Of a stretch of 53,070 nt of DNA, positions 25,337-36,600 are shown piece after piece. A program made the position numbers and the translations under genes. Origin of the DNA: Candidatus Gastranaerophilales bacterium (lineage in GTDB: Bacteria > Cyanobacteriota > Vampirovibrionia > Gastranaerophilales > Gastranaerophilaceae); NCBI GenBank assembly GCA_944326115.1, contig CALVCQ010000014.1, positions 1 to 53,070 of the forward strand. Reading direction: 5' to 3'. The notes beneath the pieces were generated by a model. That model saw only the letters and a program-made list of their open reading frames with translations. It was not told the origin of the DNA and searched no databases. Numbering within the stretch: the stretch's first letter is position 1; the number at the start of each line of letters is the position of its first letter.

Positions 25337-27253
25337 ATGATTTGTTGCGAAGACAAAGCAAAAACAAAAGATATGAAGAAATTCAAAAAGGTTTGCCACA
25401 AAGCGCTTAGAGAACTCGGAAAGAAAAATTTTGCGCTGATTGTGCACGGCAACAGCTTCCCTTCTATTTCAGGCAAAAACACCGGTTTTGGTACCCCGAA
25501 CTCTGAAGCAGGTAAAAAGCTTATGGATTTTGCTTCTGGTTTATTCAACGCTATACAGCTTGGACCACAGGGGAAAACAAAAGCATGTGATTCATCTCCT
25601 TATACTGGTACCATTTTTTCAATAAACCCTTTGTTTATTGATCTGGAACAATTGACTACAAAGGAGTGGGGTAATATTTTATCGCTCGAAACATTTGAAA
25701 GAGTTTGCAATGAAAATCCTAATAAAAATATAAATAAGACAGCTTATTCTTACATATACAAAGCTCAGGATGAAGCTTTACAAGAAGCTTATATGAATTT
25801 TAAAGAGTGGAACTGTAAGAAATTAAATAAAGAATTTGAAAAATTCAAAGATGAAAATGATTTCTGGCTTTCTAAAGATGCTTTATATGAAGCACTTTCA
25901 ATAGAAAACAATAATGACTATTGGCCTCTTTGGAATAATAAGACAGATCGAAACATGTTCAATCCTAAAAATGACGAAGATAAAAAAGCCGCATTTTTAA
26001 GAGAAAAAGAAATCAGACTAAAATACGCAGATACTATTAATTATTATAGTTTCTGTCAGTTTGTTGCCGCTAAACAGAATGAAGCAACAAGAAAATATGC
26101 AAAAAAAGATGATTTAAAAATGATTGCAGACAGACAGGTTGCATTCTCTGACAGGGACAGCTGGGCTTATCAGTCATTATTTTTAGAAGGCTGGATGCTC
26201 GGATGCCCGCCGGATTATTTTTCAAAAAGCGGTCAGGCATGGGGTTTCCCTGTTGTCGACCCCAAGAAAATGTTTAACGAAGACGGTTCTTTAGGCGAAG
26301 CCGGTCAGCTGTTAAAGCATCTTTATAAAAAAATGTTTAAGGAAAACCCGGGTGGTGTGAGAATCGACCATATTGTAGGGCTTATCGACCCATGGGTATA
26401 CAAAGCAGGCAAAACACCTATGCCAAAAGACGGTGCAGGCAGGTTATATTCTTCACCGGAGCATCCTGAATTATCTCAATATGCAATTGCAACTATGGAT
26501 GATTTGAATCTTGAACTTGAAAACGACAAAGAAAAAAGAGTTAAAAAATTAACGAAAGAACAAATCAAAAAATACGGTGCAATGATAGAAAAAGTTGTTA
26601 TTGCAGCTGCAAAAGAAGAAGGTCTTAATAAAGACGCAATTGTTTGCGAAGATTTGGGCACACTTACCTTCCCCGTAGAATCTGTAATGAAAGAATATGA
26701 TCTGCAGGGGATGAGACTTACACAGTTTGTAAAACATGAAGACCCTGAACATCCTTACAGATGCTGCAATATTGTCCCGAGATGCTGGGCAATGGTAGGC
26801 ACGCACGATAATGAGCCTATTTCTATGTGGGCTGATGAAATGATTAACACTCACGAAGGATATCTTAATGTTGTAAATCTCGTTGATGATATGTACTCGG
26901 AGCTTCAGGGTAAAGAAAGAGATGATCTTATTGTTAAACTTACAACTGAGGCAAAAGCTTTGATGAATGTTAAACTTGCCGAGATTTTTGCATCCAAAGC
27001 AGAAAATATTCAGGTATTCTTTACCGATTTCTTCGGAATCAAAGATACATATAATAAACCCGGCACATCAGGTGACAGCAACTGGTCTTTAAGATTGCCG
27101 GATAACTTTGAAGAAGTTTATTTGAATAACATTTCAGAAAAAGGTCTGGCTTTGAATCTTCCTTTAATATTAAAAATGGCTATCGAAGCCAGAGGCAGTA
27201 AATATGCATCCAAGCATAAAGGATTGTTGAAAGATTTGGAAGAACTTATATAA
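25337..27253 (+). CDS. malQ: 4-alpha-glucanotransferase (amylomaltase type)
   Basis: 638 residues, GH77. Transfers alpha-1,4-glucan segments in maltodextrin or glycogen metabolism. The catalytic motifs are retained: RIDHIVGL (nucleophile Asp), CEDLGT (acid/base Glu) and GTHDNEP (transition-state Asp), with AWGFPVVDPKKMF near the active site. It is longer and more divergent than E. coli MalQ in the region of about 120-270. The ATG at 25337 has AAGGGG at eight bases. A nagA-like gene follows after 8 nt, suggesting a carbohydrate operon. The symbol is by family only. Confidence 0.85.
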   Translation: MICCEDKAKTKDMKKFKKVCHKALRELGKKNFALIVHGNSFPSISGKNTGFGTPNSEAGKKLMDFASGLFNAIQLGPQGKTKACDSSPYTGTIFSINPLFIDLEQLTTKEWGNILSLETFERVCNENPNKNINKTAYSYIYKAQDEALQEAYMNFKEWNCKKLNKEFEKFKDENDFWLSKDALYEALSIENNNDYWPLWNNKTDRNMFNPKNDEDKKAAFLREKEIRLKYADTINYYSFCQFVAAKQNEATRKYAKKDDLKMIADRQVAFSDRDSWAYQSLFLEGWMLGCPPDYFSKSGQAWGFPVVDPKKMFNEDGSLGEAGQLLKHLYKKMFKENPGGVRIDHIVGLIDPWVYKAGKTPMPKDGAGRLYSSPEHPELSQYAIATMDDLNLELENDKEKRVKKLTKEQIKKYGAMIEKVVIAAAKEEGLNKDAIVCEDLGTLTFPVESVMKEYDLQGMRLTQFVKHEDPEHPYRCCNIVPRCWAMVGTHDNEPISMWADEMINTHEGYLNVVNLVDDMYSELQGKERDDLIVKLTTEAKALMNVKLAEIFASKAENIQVFFTDFFGIKDTYNKPGTSGDSNWSLRLPDNFEEVYLNNISEKGLALNLPLILKMAIEARGSKYASKHKGLLKDLEELI

Positions 27254-27261
27254 TATAAGTT

Positions 27262-28233
27262 ATGAGCAAATTTTTAGATAATTTAACAGAAACAAATGCC
27301 CTCATTGAACAACACATTCATGGGGGCTTTGGCATAGATTTTGCAAAATGCAGTGCAGCTGATTTTATTGTATTTTCAAAAAGAATTATAAGATACGGCG
27401 TATGCGCTTTCTTTCCTACTCTTGCAACAAACAGCACAGATAATCTAAAAAGACAGATTGCTGAAATAAAAAAAGCAATTAAAATGCAAAAATCCGATAA
27501 TGACTCTATGGCAGTAATTGCAGGCGTACATCTGGAAGCTTGCTTTATAAATCCTGCCAAAAAGGGAATTCATGATGAAAAACAACTGTTGACTCCCAGC
27601 ATAGAAAACTATGCACAACTTGAAGATGATATTATAAAAATAGTAACCCTTGCACCGGAACTGGATACAAATAACGACCTTTGTAAATATTTAAAAAGCA
27701 AGGGGGTAAGAGTTTCTGCAGGTCATTGTATATCATCTGATTTGAGTAATGTAGATCAGGTTACACATTTGTACAATGCAATGGGTGAATTTTCTCACAG
27801 AAATACCTCAACGACCGTTGCTGCACTGGCTAATGACAGGATAGCTGTCGAACTTATTGCGGATTTTAAACATGTGCAAAAAGATGTATTAAAAATAACT
27901 TTCAGAATAAAACCATTAAGCAAAATTATACTTATAAGTGATGCTTTGCCTATTACTCACAGCAACATCGAGTCTATGGAATTTTGCAGCAAAACCGTAT
28001 TTATGAAAGACGGCAAAGCAGTAGATGCAAACGGAACAATGGCAGGAAGCACAACATTTGTTGCGGACATAATCAAAGGACTCGTTCAAGACAAACTCCT
28101 TGATTTAGAAACAGCTGTATCTATGGCATCGACAAATATTACATATATAAACAATCAAAATTCTAAAGTTTACTGGGATAAAAATTACAATATTCAGGCA
28201 ATAAATCTTAATGGAATTTTGACTACTTTTTAA
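27262..28233 (+). CDS. Short NagA-like amidohydrolase (N-acetylglucosamine-6-phosphate deacetylase family)
   Basis: 323 residues versus about 380 for typical NagA. The protein begins just before the HIHGGFGIDF metal-loop block, so the N-terminal beta-sandwich strand region is missing. Catalytic and metal residues remain: E92 in HLEACFINPAKKGIH (usually HLEGPF), H155 in SAGHC, H169 in VTHLYNAM and catalytic D227 in ISDAL. MAGSTTFVADIIKGL near the end is also typical. The activity would be deacetylation of GlcNAc-6-P to glucosamine-6-P, but the Gly-Pro to Ala-Cys change at the active site and the shortened N-terminus make the substrate uncertain. It is 8 nt after malQ with a weak ribosome binding site. 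Confidence 0.8.
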   Translation: MSKFLDNLTETNALIEQHIHGGFGIDFAKCSAADFIVFSKRIIRYGVCAFFPTLATNSTDNLKRQIAEIKKAIKMQKSDNDSMAVIAGVHLEACFINPAKKGIHDEKQLLTPSIENYAQLEDDIIKIVTLAPELDTNNDLCKYLKSKGVRVSAGHCISSDLSNVDQVTHLYNAMGEFSHRNTSTTVAALANDRIAVELIADFKHVQKDVLKITFRIKPLSKIILISDALPITHSNIESMEFCSKTVFMKDGKAVDANGTMAGSTTFVADIIKGLVQDKLLDLETAVSMASTNITYINNQNSKVYWDKNYNIQAINLNGILTTF

Positions 28234-28237
28234 AAAT

Positions 28238-28405
28238 GTCTGGACGAAACATCGCTTGCACACGGGAGCATCCTGATACGTACGGCGCATGTTAATCATT
28301 ATACTGCACACAGTAAGTGCGTCTCCGGCTTAGCTATTCTCATAAAAGCAACAGTTAGTTTCTTATATCAGGCAGTGTCTCTATCTCAAATTGACATTTA
28401 GTCAA
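28238..28405 (+). repeat. Copy A of a degenerate ~170-nt element (inverted relative to 47143-47314)
   Basis: This gene-free DNA is related to the reverse complement of 47143-47314. Shared blocks in order are acatcgcttgca, tgttaatcattata followed by gcacac, tcataaaagcaaca, and finally attgacattt.gtcaa, whose TTGAC...GTCAA ends are a short palindrome (28391-28405). Small insertions and substitutions separate the blocks. It is richer in G+C than the neighbours and lies 75 nt beyond the end of the TpsB gene, with nagA on its other side. Positions 28406-28479, between the element and the TpsB stop, show no further structure that I trust. Confidence 0.7.
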
Positions 28406-28479
28406 TTCTCTACAGCGTTCTTGTCTCAAGCTGGGAGTGGTACACCTCTGCCGATAAATATGCAGACGGCACCTCAAAA

Positions 28480-30513
28480 CTACAAATCTTCTTTAGACTT
28501 TTGTTTCTCTTTCAGATTCCGGCGCAATTCAAGTATCCTGTCAAAGTCAGGAGCCAGTGATAATTCAAAGCTGAATCTTGGGTTCCTTCTGTAAACCTCG
28601 TGATTGTTGTGCATTAACGGAATACCCCAGTATAATCTGGCAGAAGCATCAGCAGGAAGTGCAATTCTTATACCGAAACCGCAGCTGACTATATAATCAT
28701 CAGAGTTGTAGCTTCTTGCTCCCGGGCCTTCGCCTTTAAACGGATAAATACCGGCGTGGTCGATAAATAGAACACCTTTTATGTATTTGCCGAGGAAAGT
28801 AACCTTTCTTTTTTCTCCGTTATTTTTGTTTTTCAGCGTAATAGACTGCGGCGCAAGAGGAAAAACAAGCTCTCCGCTTATGATGTAACCGGAACGGCCT
28901 ATTAACAAACCTTCAGAGTAACCCCTGATTGTAGCCAGACCGCCTGCTTGAAACTGGTCTATGTAAGGCATGACATCGGTAGGTGAATATTGGTATGAAG
29001 CTCTGAATTGACCTACGATTCCATGGCTGAAATCATGCAGCCTGATTAAGCTTCCTGTGTATTTAAAATATTTTGAATTGTCATCAAATATAGGAAATGC
29101 GTGGTATACACCCTGATTTAAGTACCAAATGCCTCTTTTGGAATCATATCTTGCGCTTAACGCTGTTTCCGCACTGGCTATTTTGTCTGTGTAAAGGCTG
29201 AAATCACCGAATCTTGTATTTGCCTGCTTGTAGTTGATTGCGGTGTAGCTGGTCAATTCAAAGTTCGGTTTTCTAATAAGCGGGTGTGTATAGTACAAAG
29301 AATATGTGTATGAACGGCTTTTGATATCAAATATTTCATAAGGGCCTTCGCCGATATTTGCAAAGCTGGATGAAAATGTAAACCCGACCCTGCCGTCATA
29401 CTTGTTTACGGGAATATTGTAATCAGCAAAAGGCGTCACGGAGTATCTGCTTACATAGCTGCCTATTGACAATCTGTCACGCTGCCCGAATAAGCTGTCT
29501 GCTGCCAGCATCAGCCCGCCTCTGAGCTCTCCTATAGTTTTTCTTCCGGCATTGTCCATCAATGCCACTACATGGAAAGGATTTTTTTCTTTAGCCTGAA
29601 GGTTTATATCTGTTGTTGCTGTTTCTTTACCCTTTGCAAGGTTTGCTTTTAACTTAATTCTGTCATTATATCGGTTAAATTTTAAAATATCCTGCTCTAA
29701 AAGTGATATTTCAAATAATTCACCCGACTTTGCAGAAATTCTGTTTTTTATATAACTGTCTTTAGTCCATTTGTTGCCTTCAACGGTAATATCGCCTACT
29801 GTACCTTCCACAAGGTTTATTCTTACAATACCGTCTTCTATTGTTTGCGGGGGCAAAAATGCTCTGGCTGTAACATAACCTTTCAGCGCATAAGCGTAGT
29901 TAAAATCATTTACAAGCATCTGTAAATCTTCAAAGGTTACATACTTGCCTATGACACAATCTGTCAGTTCTTGAATCTCTTCGTCCGTAAAAATTTTGGA
30001 GTTTGTAACACCTACTGCCTGTATGTATACAGTATCAGACCTCGCCATTGCTTTTTGTGCTGCTGCTCTGATTGTGGTTGTAGTACCGTCTTTTTCTACT
30101 GTAGAATCCGTTGATTCTTCAGTTTCGGTTTCTTGTTCAATTTCTTTTTCTTTTTTATTCCAGAAGTGTTTTTTTTTATTTTTTTTTAGGTTTTCTTGTT
30201 CCAGCTTTTTTTCTTGAATAATCTTTGATGTTTCTTTGTTGTAAATTTTTTCGCCGGTATCGGGGTTTCCTTCTATAACATCTTCTTTGTGCTCATCTTT
30301 TTTGTCTTTACGCTCCTGAAAATTTTCCAGATCTTCTTTTTCCTGCTCAAGCCTCATTTTTTCTCTTAACATCATCATGTCATGAGAGTTTATAGCACCG
30401 CCATAGCCGCCTATGTTCGCAGGAATATCAGCTGCCGGTACGGAATATGCCGGAAAACAAATACCTGCGCCCAGCATTGCTGTGAGTATGAGTTTGTTTT
30501 TAATCTTTTTCAT
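28480..30513 (-). CDS. TpsB-type outer-membrane transporter (FhaC/ShlB family)
   Basis: 677 residues. Signal peptide (MKKIKNKLILTAML, cleavage near YSVPA), a highly charged Lys/Glu-rich low-complexity region (50-142), two POTRA-type domains (about 155-310, with VEGTVGDITVEGN and LKANLAKGKETATTDI), and a 16-strand barrel (about 311-650) whose L6 loop carries IRGYSEG (R530), the conserved RGY tip of the Omp85/TpsB superfamily. It ends RFSFELSL plus about 22 charged residues beyond the last strand, an extension most members lack. It should secrete its divergent neighbour, the giant TpsA, across the outer membrane. The gene is divergent from tpsA with a 186-nt AT-rich shared upstream region. The ATG has GAGAG upstream. 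Confidence 0.92.
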   Translation of the reverse strand: MKKIKNKLILTAMLGAGICFPAYSVPAADIPANIGGYGGAINSHDMMMLREKMRLEQEKEDLENFQERKDKKDEHKEDVIEGNPDTGEKIYNKETSKIIQEKKLEQENLKKNKKKHFWNKKEKEIEQETETEESTDSTVEKDGTTTTIRAAAQKAMARSDTVYIQAVGVTNSKIFTDEEIQELTDCVIGKYVTFEDLQMLVNDFNYAYALKGYVTARAFLPPQTIEDGIVRINLVEGTVGDITVEGNKWTKDSYIKNRISAKSGELFEISLLEQDILKFNRYNDRIKLKANLAKGKETATTDINLQAKEKNPFHVVALMDNAGRKTIGELRGGLMLAADSLFGQRDRLSIGSYVSRYSVTPFADYNIPVNKYDGRVGFTFSSSFANIGEGPYEIFDIKSRSYTYSLYYTHPLIRKPNFELTSYTAINYKQANTRFGDFSLYTDKIASAETALSARYDSKRGIWYLNQGVYHAFPIFDDNSKYFKYTGSLIRLHDFSHGIVGQFRASYQYSPTDVMPYIDQFQAGGLATIRGYSEGLLIGRSGYIISGELVFPLAPQSITLKNKNNGEKRKVTFLGKYIKGVLFIDHAGIYPFKGEGPGARSYNSDDYIVSCGFGIRIALPADASARLYWGIPLMHNNHEVYRRNPRFSFELSLAPDFDRILELRRNLKEKQKSKEDL

Positions 30514-30699
30514 TTAATACTCTCAATTTAAACAGCACAAATTAGATTTCAATATAACACAGAATCTTTATTATTTAAAATAAACTCATACATAAATTAA
30601 TAAAACATTAAAGAATTGTGACAAATATTTTGTATAAGTTACATATTACAGCAGCTTTAATTTAAAATAATAAAATAGCTTTTAGAATAGGGCGAGAAG

Positions 30700-33600
30700 A
30701 TGAATATAAAACGATTGCCGGCATGTCTTAATTATAAAAAATTAATATCTGCAGTATTGTGTGTTTTGTTTTTAGCACAACAAACCATGTTTGTTCCCGT
30801 AATTGCTTCTGAAATCACGGGTGTTGAAGGAACTCCGATAGAAGGCGGCAATCAGCAGTTTGATATTCGTCCGGAATTTAACCACGGTGATACAGGATTC
30901 AGACATTACAACGACTTCAAGCTTGATCAGGGCGATATAGCCAACCTTATTTTTGCTTTAAAAAACGGCGGAGATATTTCAAAGTTTGTAAACCTTGTTG
31001 ATTCACAAATTATAATCAACGGTATTGTAAATTCTGTATTAAATAATGGTGATTTTAATCCCGGCGGGCATGTTATATTTGTTTCTCCAAACGGTATGGT
31101 TGTCGGTGCGTCAGGTGTATTAAATGTCGGCGCTTTGACAGCAATTGCTCCTACCCAGTCATCTTTTGATGCGGTGAAGGAGATTTATACGCCAAACTGG
31201 GAAACTCATCGTGAACCGGCGAGCCCTGTTCTTTCAATTATAAACGGTAATCATATCAATGAAGACGGTACACTTGGCGCTCAGCGTACTGATAATGAGC
31301 AGGTTGATTTTGATATAAACTCTTTAAAACTTGCCGATCAAACAGGCGATGTAACTGTCAACGGCAAGATTTTTGCAAGAGATGGTGTGGAAATTACGGC
31401 AAGACATATCAAAGTTGCACAGGACAAAACTGTTCCAAATTCAGACAAAGCAGCAATCTTTGCCGGCATAAGTAAAGATGAAGCTGATAAAAATATGAAA
31501 ATTGCATCAGCTCAGCAGGCAAAACAGTTATTTAATGCACTTGTTAATAATAATATAGAAAATGGTGCAGGATTTGCCAATGAAAACGGCAAAATAGTTA
31601 TCAAGGCTCAATCAGTAAAAAATCTGACTAATGAAGGCGGTTCAATTACAGAACTTTTGCCGTTACCTGATGAAAGCGGTTCACAGGATGTCCCTCAAGA
31701 TGACCCGCATTACGGTGATTATATAGATCCGGAGGCACTTGAAGCAAATTCATCTTCAGTTGTTATAGAAGATGCTGTTCTTGGCGCACACGACATAGAT
31801 ATATCAGCAACAACAAATATAATTTATAACGGAGAAAAAGGTGCACCGTCTTTAAACTATATTACAAATCCCGATGCTACGGCTATAGGACAGCTTCTTA
31901 CAAACGGATATGTTGAATTTGAAGGAGCAAGAGCAAAAGCAACGGTTACGATAGGTTCAGGGGCGGAGCTTGTTGCTTCGGGTGATGTGTTGTTGAGCTC
32001 TCTTGCTCAGGCTACTACAAATATAAAATCAAAACCTTTAAAAATTACAAAACCAGTTCAAATAGCTGATGTTGCAGAGTTGTTCTATGCTGTCGGAACA
32101 CAAACAGAATCTTCAGTAAATGTTGAATCAGGTGCAAAGATTGTTGCAGGTGAAGATTTTGTTGCAAATGCAACTTCTAAAAATACAAGCTGGGTAAAAA
32201 TTAAAAATCCGACAACAATGCTTGATCAGGCACTTTTACCAAACTGGCAGACAATAGTTGTTAATACAAATACCAGTGCTGTTACAAATGCAATTATTGC
32301 ACAGGGTGCTGATATTACAGCAGCTAATGTTGAAGTTGATGCCGTTAATGTAACAAATGATTTTACTAATATTTCATCTAAAGCCTCATATTATTACAAA
32401 TCTGAGTCTGATTCTAATTCTGATTCTGGTTCTAAGTCTAAGCCTGATTCTAGTTCTGATTCTTTACCATCTCTTGCAATAGCTGCAATCAACAGAACCG
32501 CAGATATTGAAACCAATGCCAAAATAGATACAACCATAAACACAAACTCTCAGGGTACTGTTTCCGTTAATGCGCAGAATGTACATGTGGCATCAACAGT
32601 AGCAAATGCCTCTGTCGGGGAAGCTAAAGATAAAACCTCCCACATTACAGGCATGATACCGTATATGAAGGAGCTGAAAGATGCAACTAAAGCAGTACAG
32701 AAACAAATCAGCGGTATACTCGGCACTTTCATTGCTGATGCAGCACCTAATGCAAGCGGTTCAGTTGTTATAAACAACAGTAATGTTGAAGCAAATGCTT
32801 CTCTCGGTGCTAATGCACAGATTCATGCAGATAATGTAAATGTCAATGCAAATACGGTTGATTTGACTGTTAATAATTCCACCGCAAAAGTCAAAGATGA
32901 AAAAGCAATGGCATACATGCCCGTTCCGGGTGCTGCTGTTATTGTGAATAACCAGCATAATATAACGAATGCGGTAATCGAAGACGGTACTGCTGATAAA
33001 CATGCCAATATAACGGTAAATAACGGCTTGAATGTAAATTCTACTCTTGAGCAGCCTTTGAATGAAAGAACTTTTAAATTCCTTCTTGATATTGCAAGTA
33101 CAGGTACTGATATATATGAAGCAGGCTCGGAAATGGTTGATGCTGCGTCAGGTCCCTTAGATATCACTACACTGAATGATTTTCTTATGACCGGTCAAAC
33201 AGAGTCCGCTGATATATTCTCTAATTTGAAAAATCTTAAAGTCGGCTTTAAATTAAGCGGTGCTACAAGTAATTTGGGATTAAAAGGCTTTTTCAATAAC
33301 TGGGCAGAAAGCAGTTCAGCAAGCAAAAGCGGCGGAATCGGAGTTGCAGGCTCATTTGTAATGAGTGAAGTCATAAATGACACAATTGCAAGAATAGGAG
33401 AAAATACCAATATAGACGGTTCCGGTGATGTAATTGCAAATGCTGCAAATAAAATCGTTCAAAATAACGCAGCCGGTGATGTTACAAAACTCTGGAAATT
33501 ATCAGGTGCATCGGGTGAAGGAAGCGGCCTTGGCGGTAGTGTAATTTATACTCAAAACGAAGTTAATGCAAAAGCACAAATTGCAGATAATGTCACAATA

Positions 33601-36600
33601 AACACTACGGGTGACGTCGGTATTTATTCCGCAAGCGAACAGTCTTATATAAATCTTGCGGATACGGGAGCAGCTACGCAAAATGGACTTTCTTTTGCAG
33701 GAAGTGTTGTACTTCAAGAATTACGCGGCATTACGGAAGCATCAGTAGGTAGTGCAGATATAACAGCAAATAATCTTATAGTTTCTGCAGGTAAAGGTGC
33801 AAGATTTTTGCAGACACAAAAATATTTTGACAGATTAAAAGAAGATCCTTTTGCTTCTAATGATCCGATTTATAATCCGCCTCTGGAAGAGGATGAACTC
33901 GATTTAAGCACACCGGCAATTTATGATATTGTTGATTTAAATCCTGATACAGGTCTTATTGATTTTGATACATCAGAAGATGCGCCTACAACTGTTAATG
34001 ATGGTATTTCAAACATTATGATTACGGGTGCGCTTTCGCAACAGAAAAACAAGGTGTCTGAAAGCAGCACAACAACTTCTTCTTCAGGCATGGCTGTCGG
34101 TGCGTCTGTAGGAGTTTCTGATATTCAGCGTAATGTCCGTGCTTCTATTGCAGACGGTGCACAAATTGCCGTAAACGAATCAGTCAATGTCAATTCCGAA
34201 ACATACACTCAGGGTGTAAATGTTTCTATCGCAGCTGCATTTGCCGGCGGAGTAAGTATTAAAAAAGATAAGGATAAAAATAAAGGTGCTGCAAAAGCTG
34301 ATAATGCTGCAGCAAGTGAATCAATACTTGATAAAGCTTTGACAAAAGCAGATTCCGTTAATACAAAAGTAGAAAGCGGCGCCGCAGCAACTGACTCAAA
34401 AGTTGCAAATGCTTCAGGCAAAGAGCTTAATGACAGACTTAGCAGTACTGCAAAAAATGATTTAAACAAAGCAAGCGGCGAGAGTGACGGACTCGGAAAT
34501 AAAGTTGCTGCTGACGGAAATAAAACACAAACAGGTAATGCAACAACAGCTTCAAAAAACATGTCTGCTGCTCTTGCAGGAACAGTCAATGTACAGATGA
34601 ATGAAAGTGCTGTTGAATCAACTATAGGCAGTGCAAACATTACTGTCGGAAAAGATGTAAATGTTACTGCAAAACAGGATACCGGTGTAATAAATATAGC
34701 AACTGGTGTTGCAAAAGCAGCTACAGTAGGGGCAGGGGCTGCAATTAACCTTAATGATAACAATAATACAACTTCTGCAATAATAGGTAATGACAATTCA
34801 AAAACCAGTATTATCTTTAATAAAGATAATGAGCATAATCTTAATGTTAAAGCGGAAGAATCAAATGACAATATCCATGCCGCAATAGGTGTCGGTGTAA
34901 CACAACAAAAACAGAACGACAATCAGAATTCTGTTTCCATAGGCGGTTCTTTTAATGCCGATGTTTTAGAAAACAAGGTTTCTTCCGTAATAAACAATAC
35001 TGATGTGTCAAAAATAGCAGGTGAAAATGTAGATATTGATGTTGTTGCGGACAATTATTCTTCAGCATACAAAGGAGCCGGCGGGCTTGCTGTTGATGCA
35101 ACATCTTCTTCTCAGGGAACTTCCGTAGGCGCAGGCGTTGCAGGAAACATAAACATAATAAACAAAACAACTACGGCTGCGGTTAAGAACAACTCAAATT
35201 TAAATAATGCAAACTCGGTTGATGTGCTTGCCAATTCAGATAAAACTAAAGCTACAGAAGATTTATTGTCAGTAGGCGCAGGCGGTTCTGTTATTGCCGG
35301 CGGACAAAATTCATTCTCTTTTGTCGGAGCTATAGGTGCAGATGTTATTAATAACAATCTTTCTGCTTCAATAGAAAATTCAACAATATCAGCTCTCGAA
35401 AACATTAATGTATCAGCCTTTAATAATTTAAATAATGACAACATTGCAGGTGCTTTGAGTCTGAATTTTGCAGCAAAAGGCACAAGTGCCGGCATTGGTA
35501 CTGTTGTTAATGTTATAACAACATCCGTTGATTCTGCTGTAAAAAACAGTACAATTACACAGGCAAAAGATGTATCTGTTAATGCTGAGAATAAAGAAAG
35601 CCTTGATTTTCTGGCAGTGAACCTTGGAGCGTCAAAGGCTGCTACTGATGTTCTTGTGAATGCTATAGTTAATGTTTTAAATAGCACAATTAATTCTTCA
35701 ATAGCAGATTCTTCCGTAACAAACAGCGGAAATACTTCGGTAATTGCAGGCTATGATTCTTCAATAAGAGGTATGACAGATGTTCTCGGTCTGGCGCTGG
35801 GTCAGGGTAATGCTCTAGGCGGCAATGCCGTAATAAATGTTATGGACTCAACTGTTTCCGCACAATTAAAAGGTGACGGCAAAAACGGAGAAAAGAAAAT
35901 TGCATCAGCCGGCGAGGTAAATGTCAAAGCCAATTCAAACCAGAATATAGATATAGTACCTGTCGGTGTTTCTATTTCAACAGGCGGGACTGCTGCTGTT
36001 GCAGCAAATGTCGGGGTTAATGTAATAAGCAATACAACTTCTGCAAAAGTTGAAAACGCTAATTTAGACTCCGGTTCGTTGAATGTTGAAGCAATAGACA
36101 CAACCACCTCAAAAAGCCGAGGCGGCACATTGGCTGTTTCCGGTAAAACATCCGGAGTAGGCGGTTCTGTACTTGTCGAGGTTCTTGACAAAGATGTTGA
36201 TGCATCTGTTAAAGATTCAGCGGTAAACACCGGTGATTTAACTGTAAATGCTCTTGCTGAAAACATTTTCGGGCCAAAAGAAACAACATCTATTACCGCT
36301 GATGCAATTGTAAACGCTATGGGCAGTGGTTCATTGTCTGAAGCCGGTGTTGATGACAGTGATGATAAAACAAGACTTGCCGACTGGCAGATGACTTATG
36401 ACCTGGCTGGCGGAGCAAAAGCAGGTGTCAGCGGCTCTTTAATAGCAAAAGTTTCTCAAAATCAAGTGAATGCTGCTATCACCGGCTCTGATATTACGGC
36501 GCAGGATGTAACAGTAAAAGCTGAAAACGGTATCTATACAAGAAATATCGTCGGTAACATCACAGCAGGCGGCAATGCTGCTGTCGGCGGCTCAATATTT

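Noticed and set aside
28391-28594. 67-codon plus-strand ORF across the end of tpsB and the flanking element
   Set aside because: Mostly antisense to tpsB coding sequence, no ribosome binding site and no recognisable product.
30567-30674. 10-bp inverted repeat (TTTATTATTT/AAATAATAAA) in the tpsB/tpsA intergenic region
   Set aside because: Only A and T over 10 bp with a wide gap; chance occurrence is likely in this AT-rich segment.
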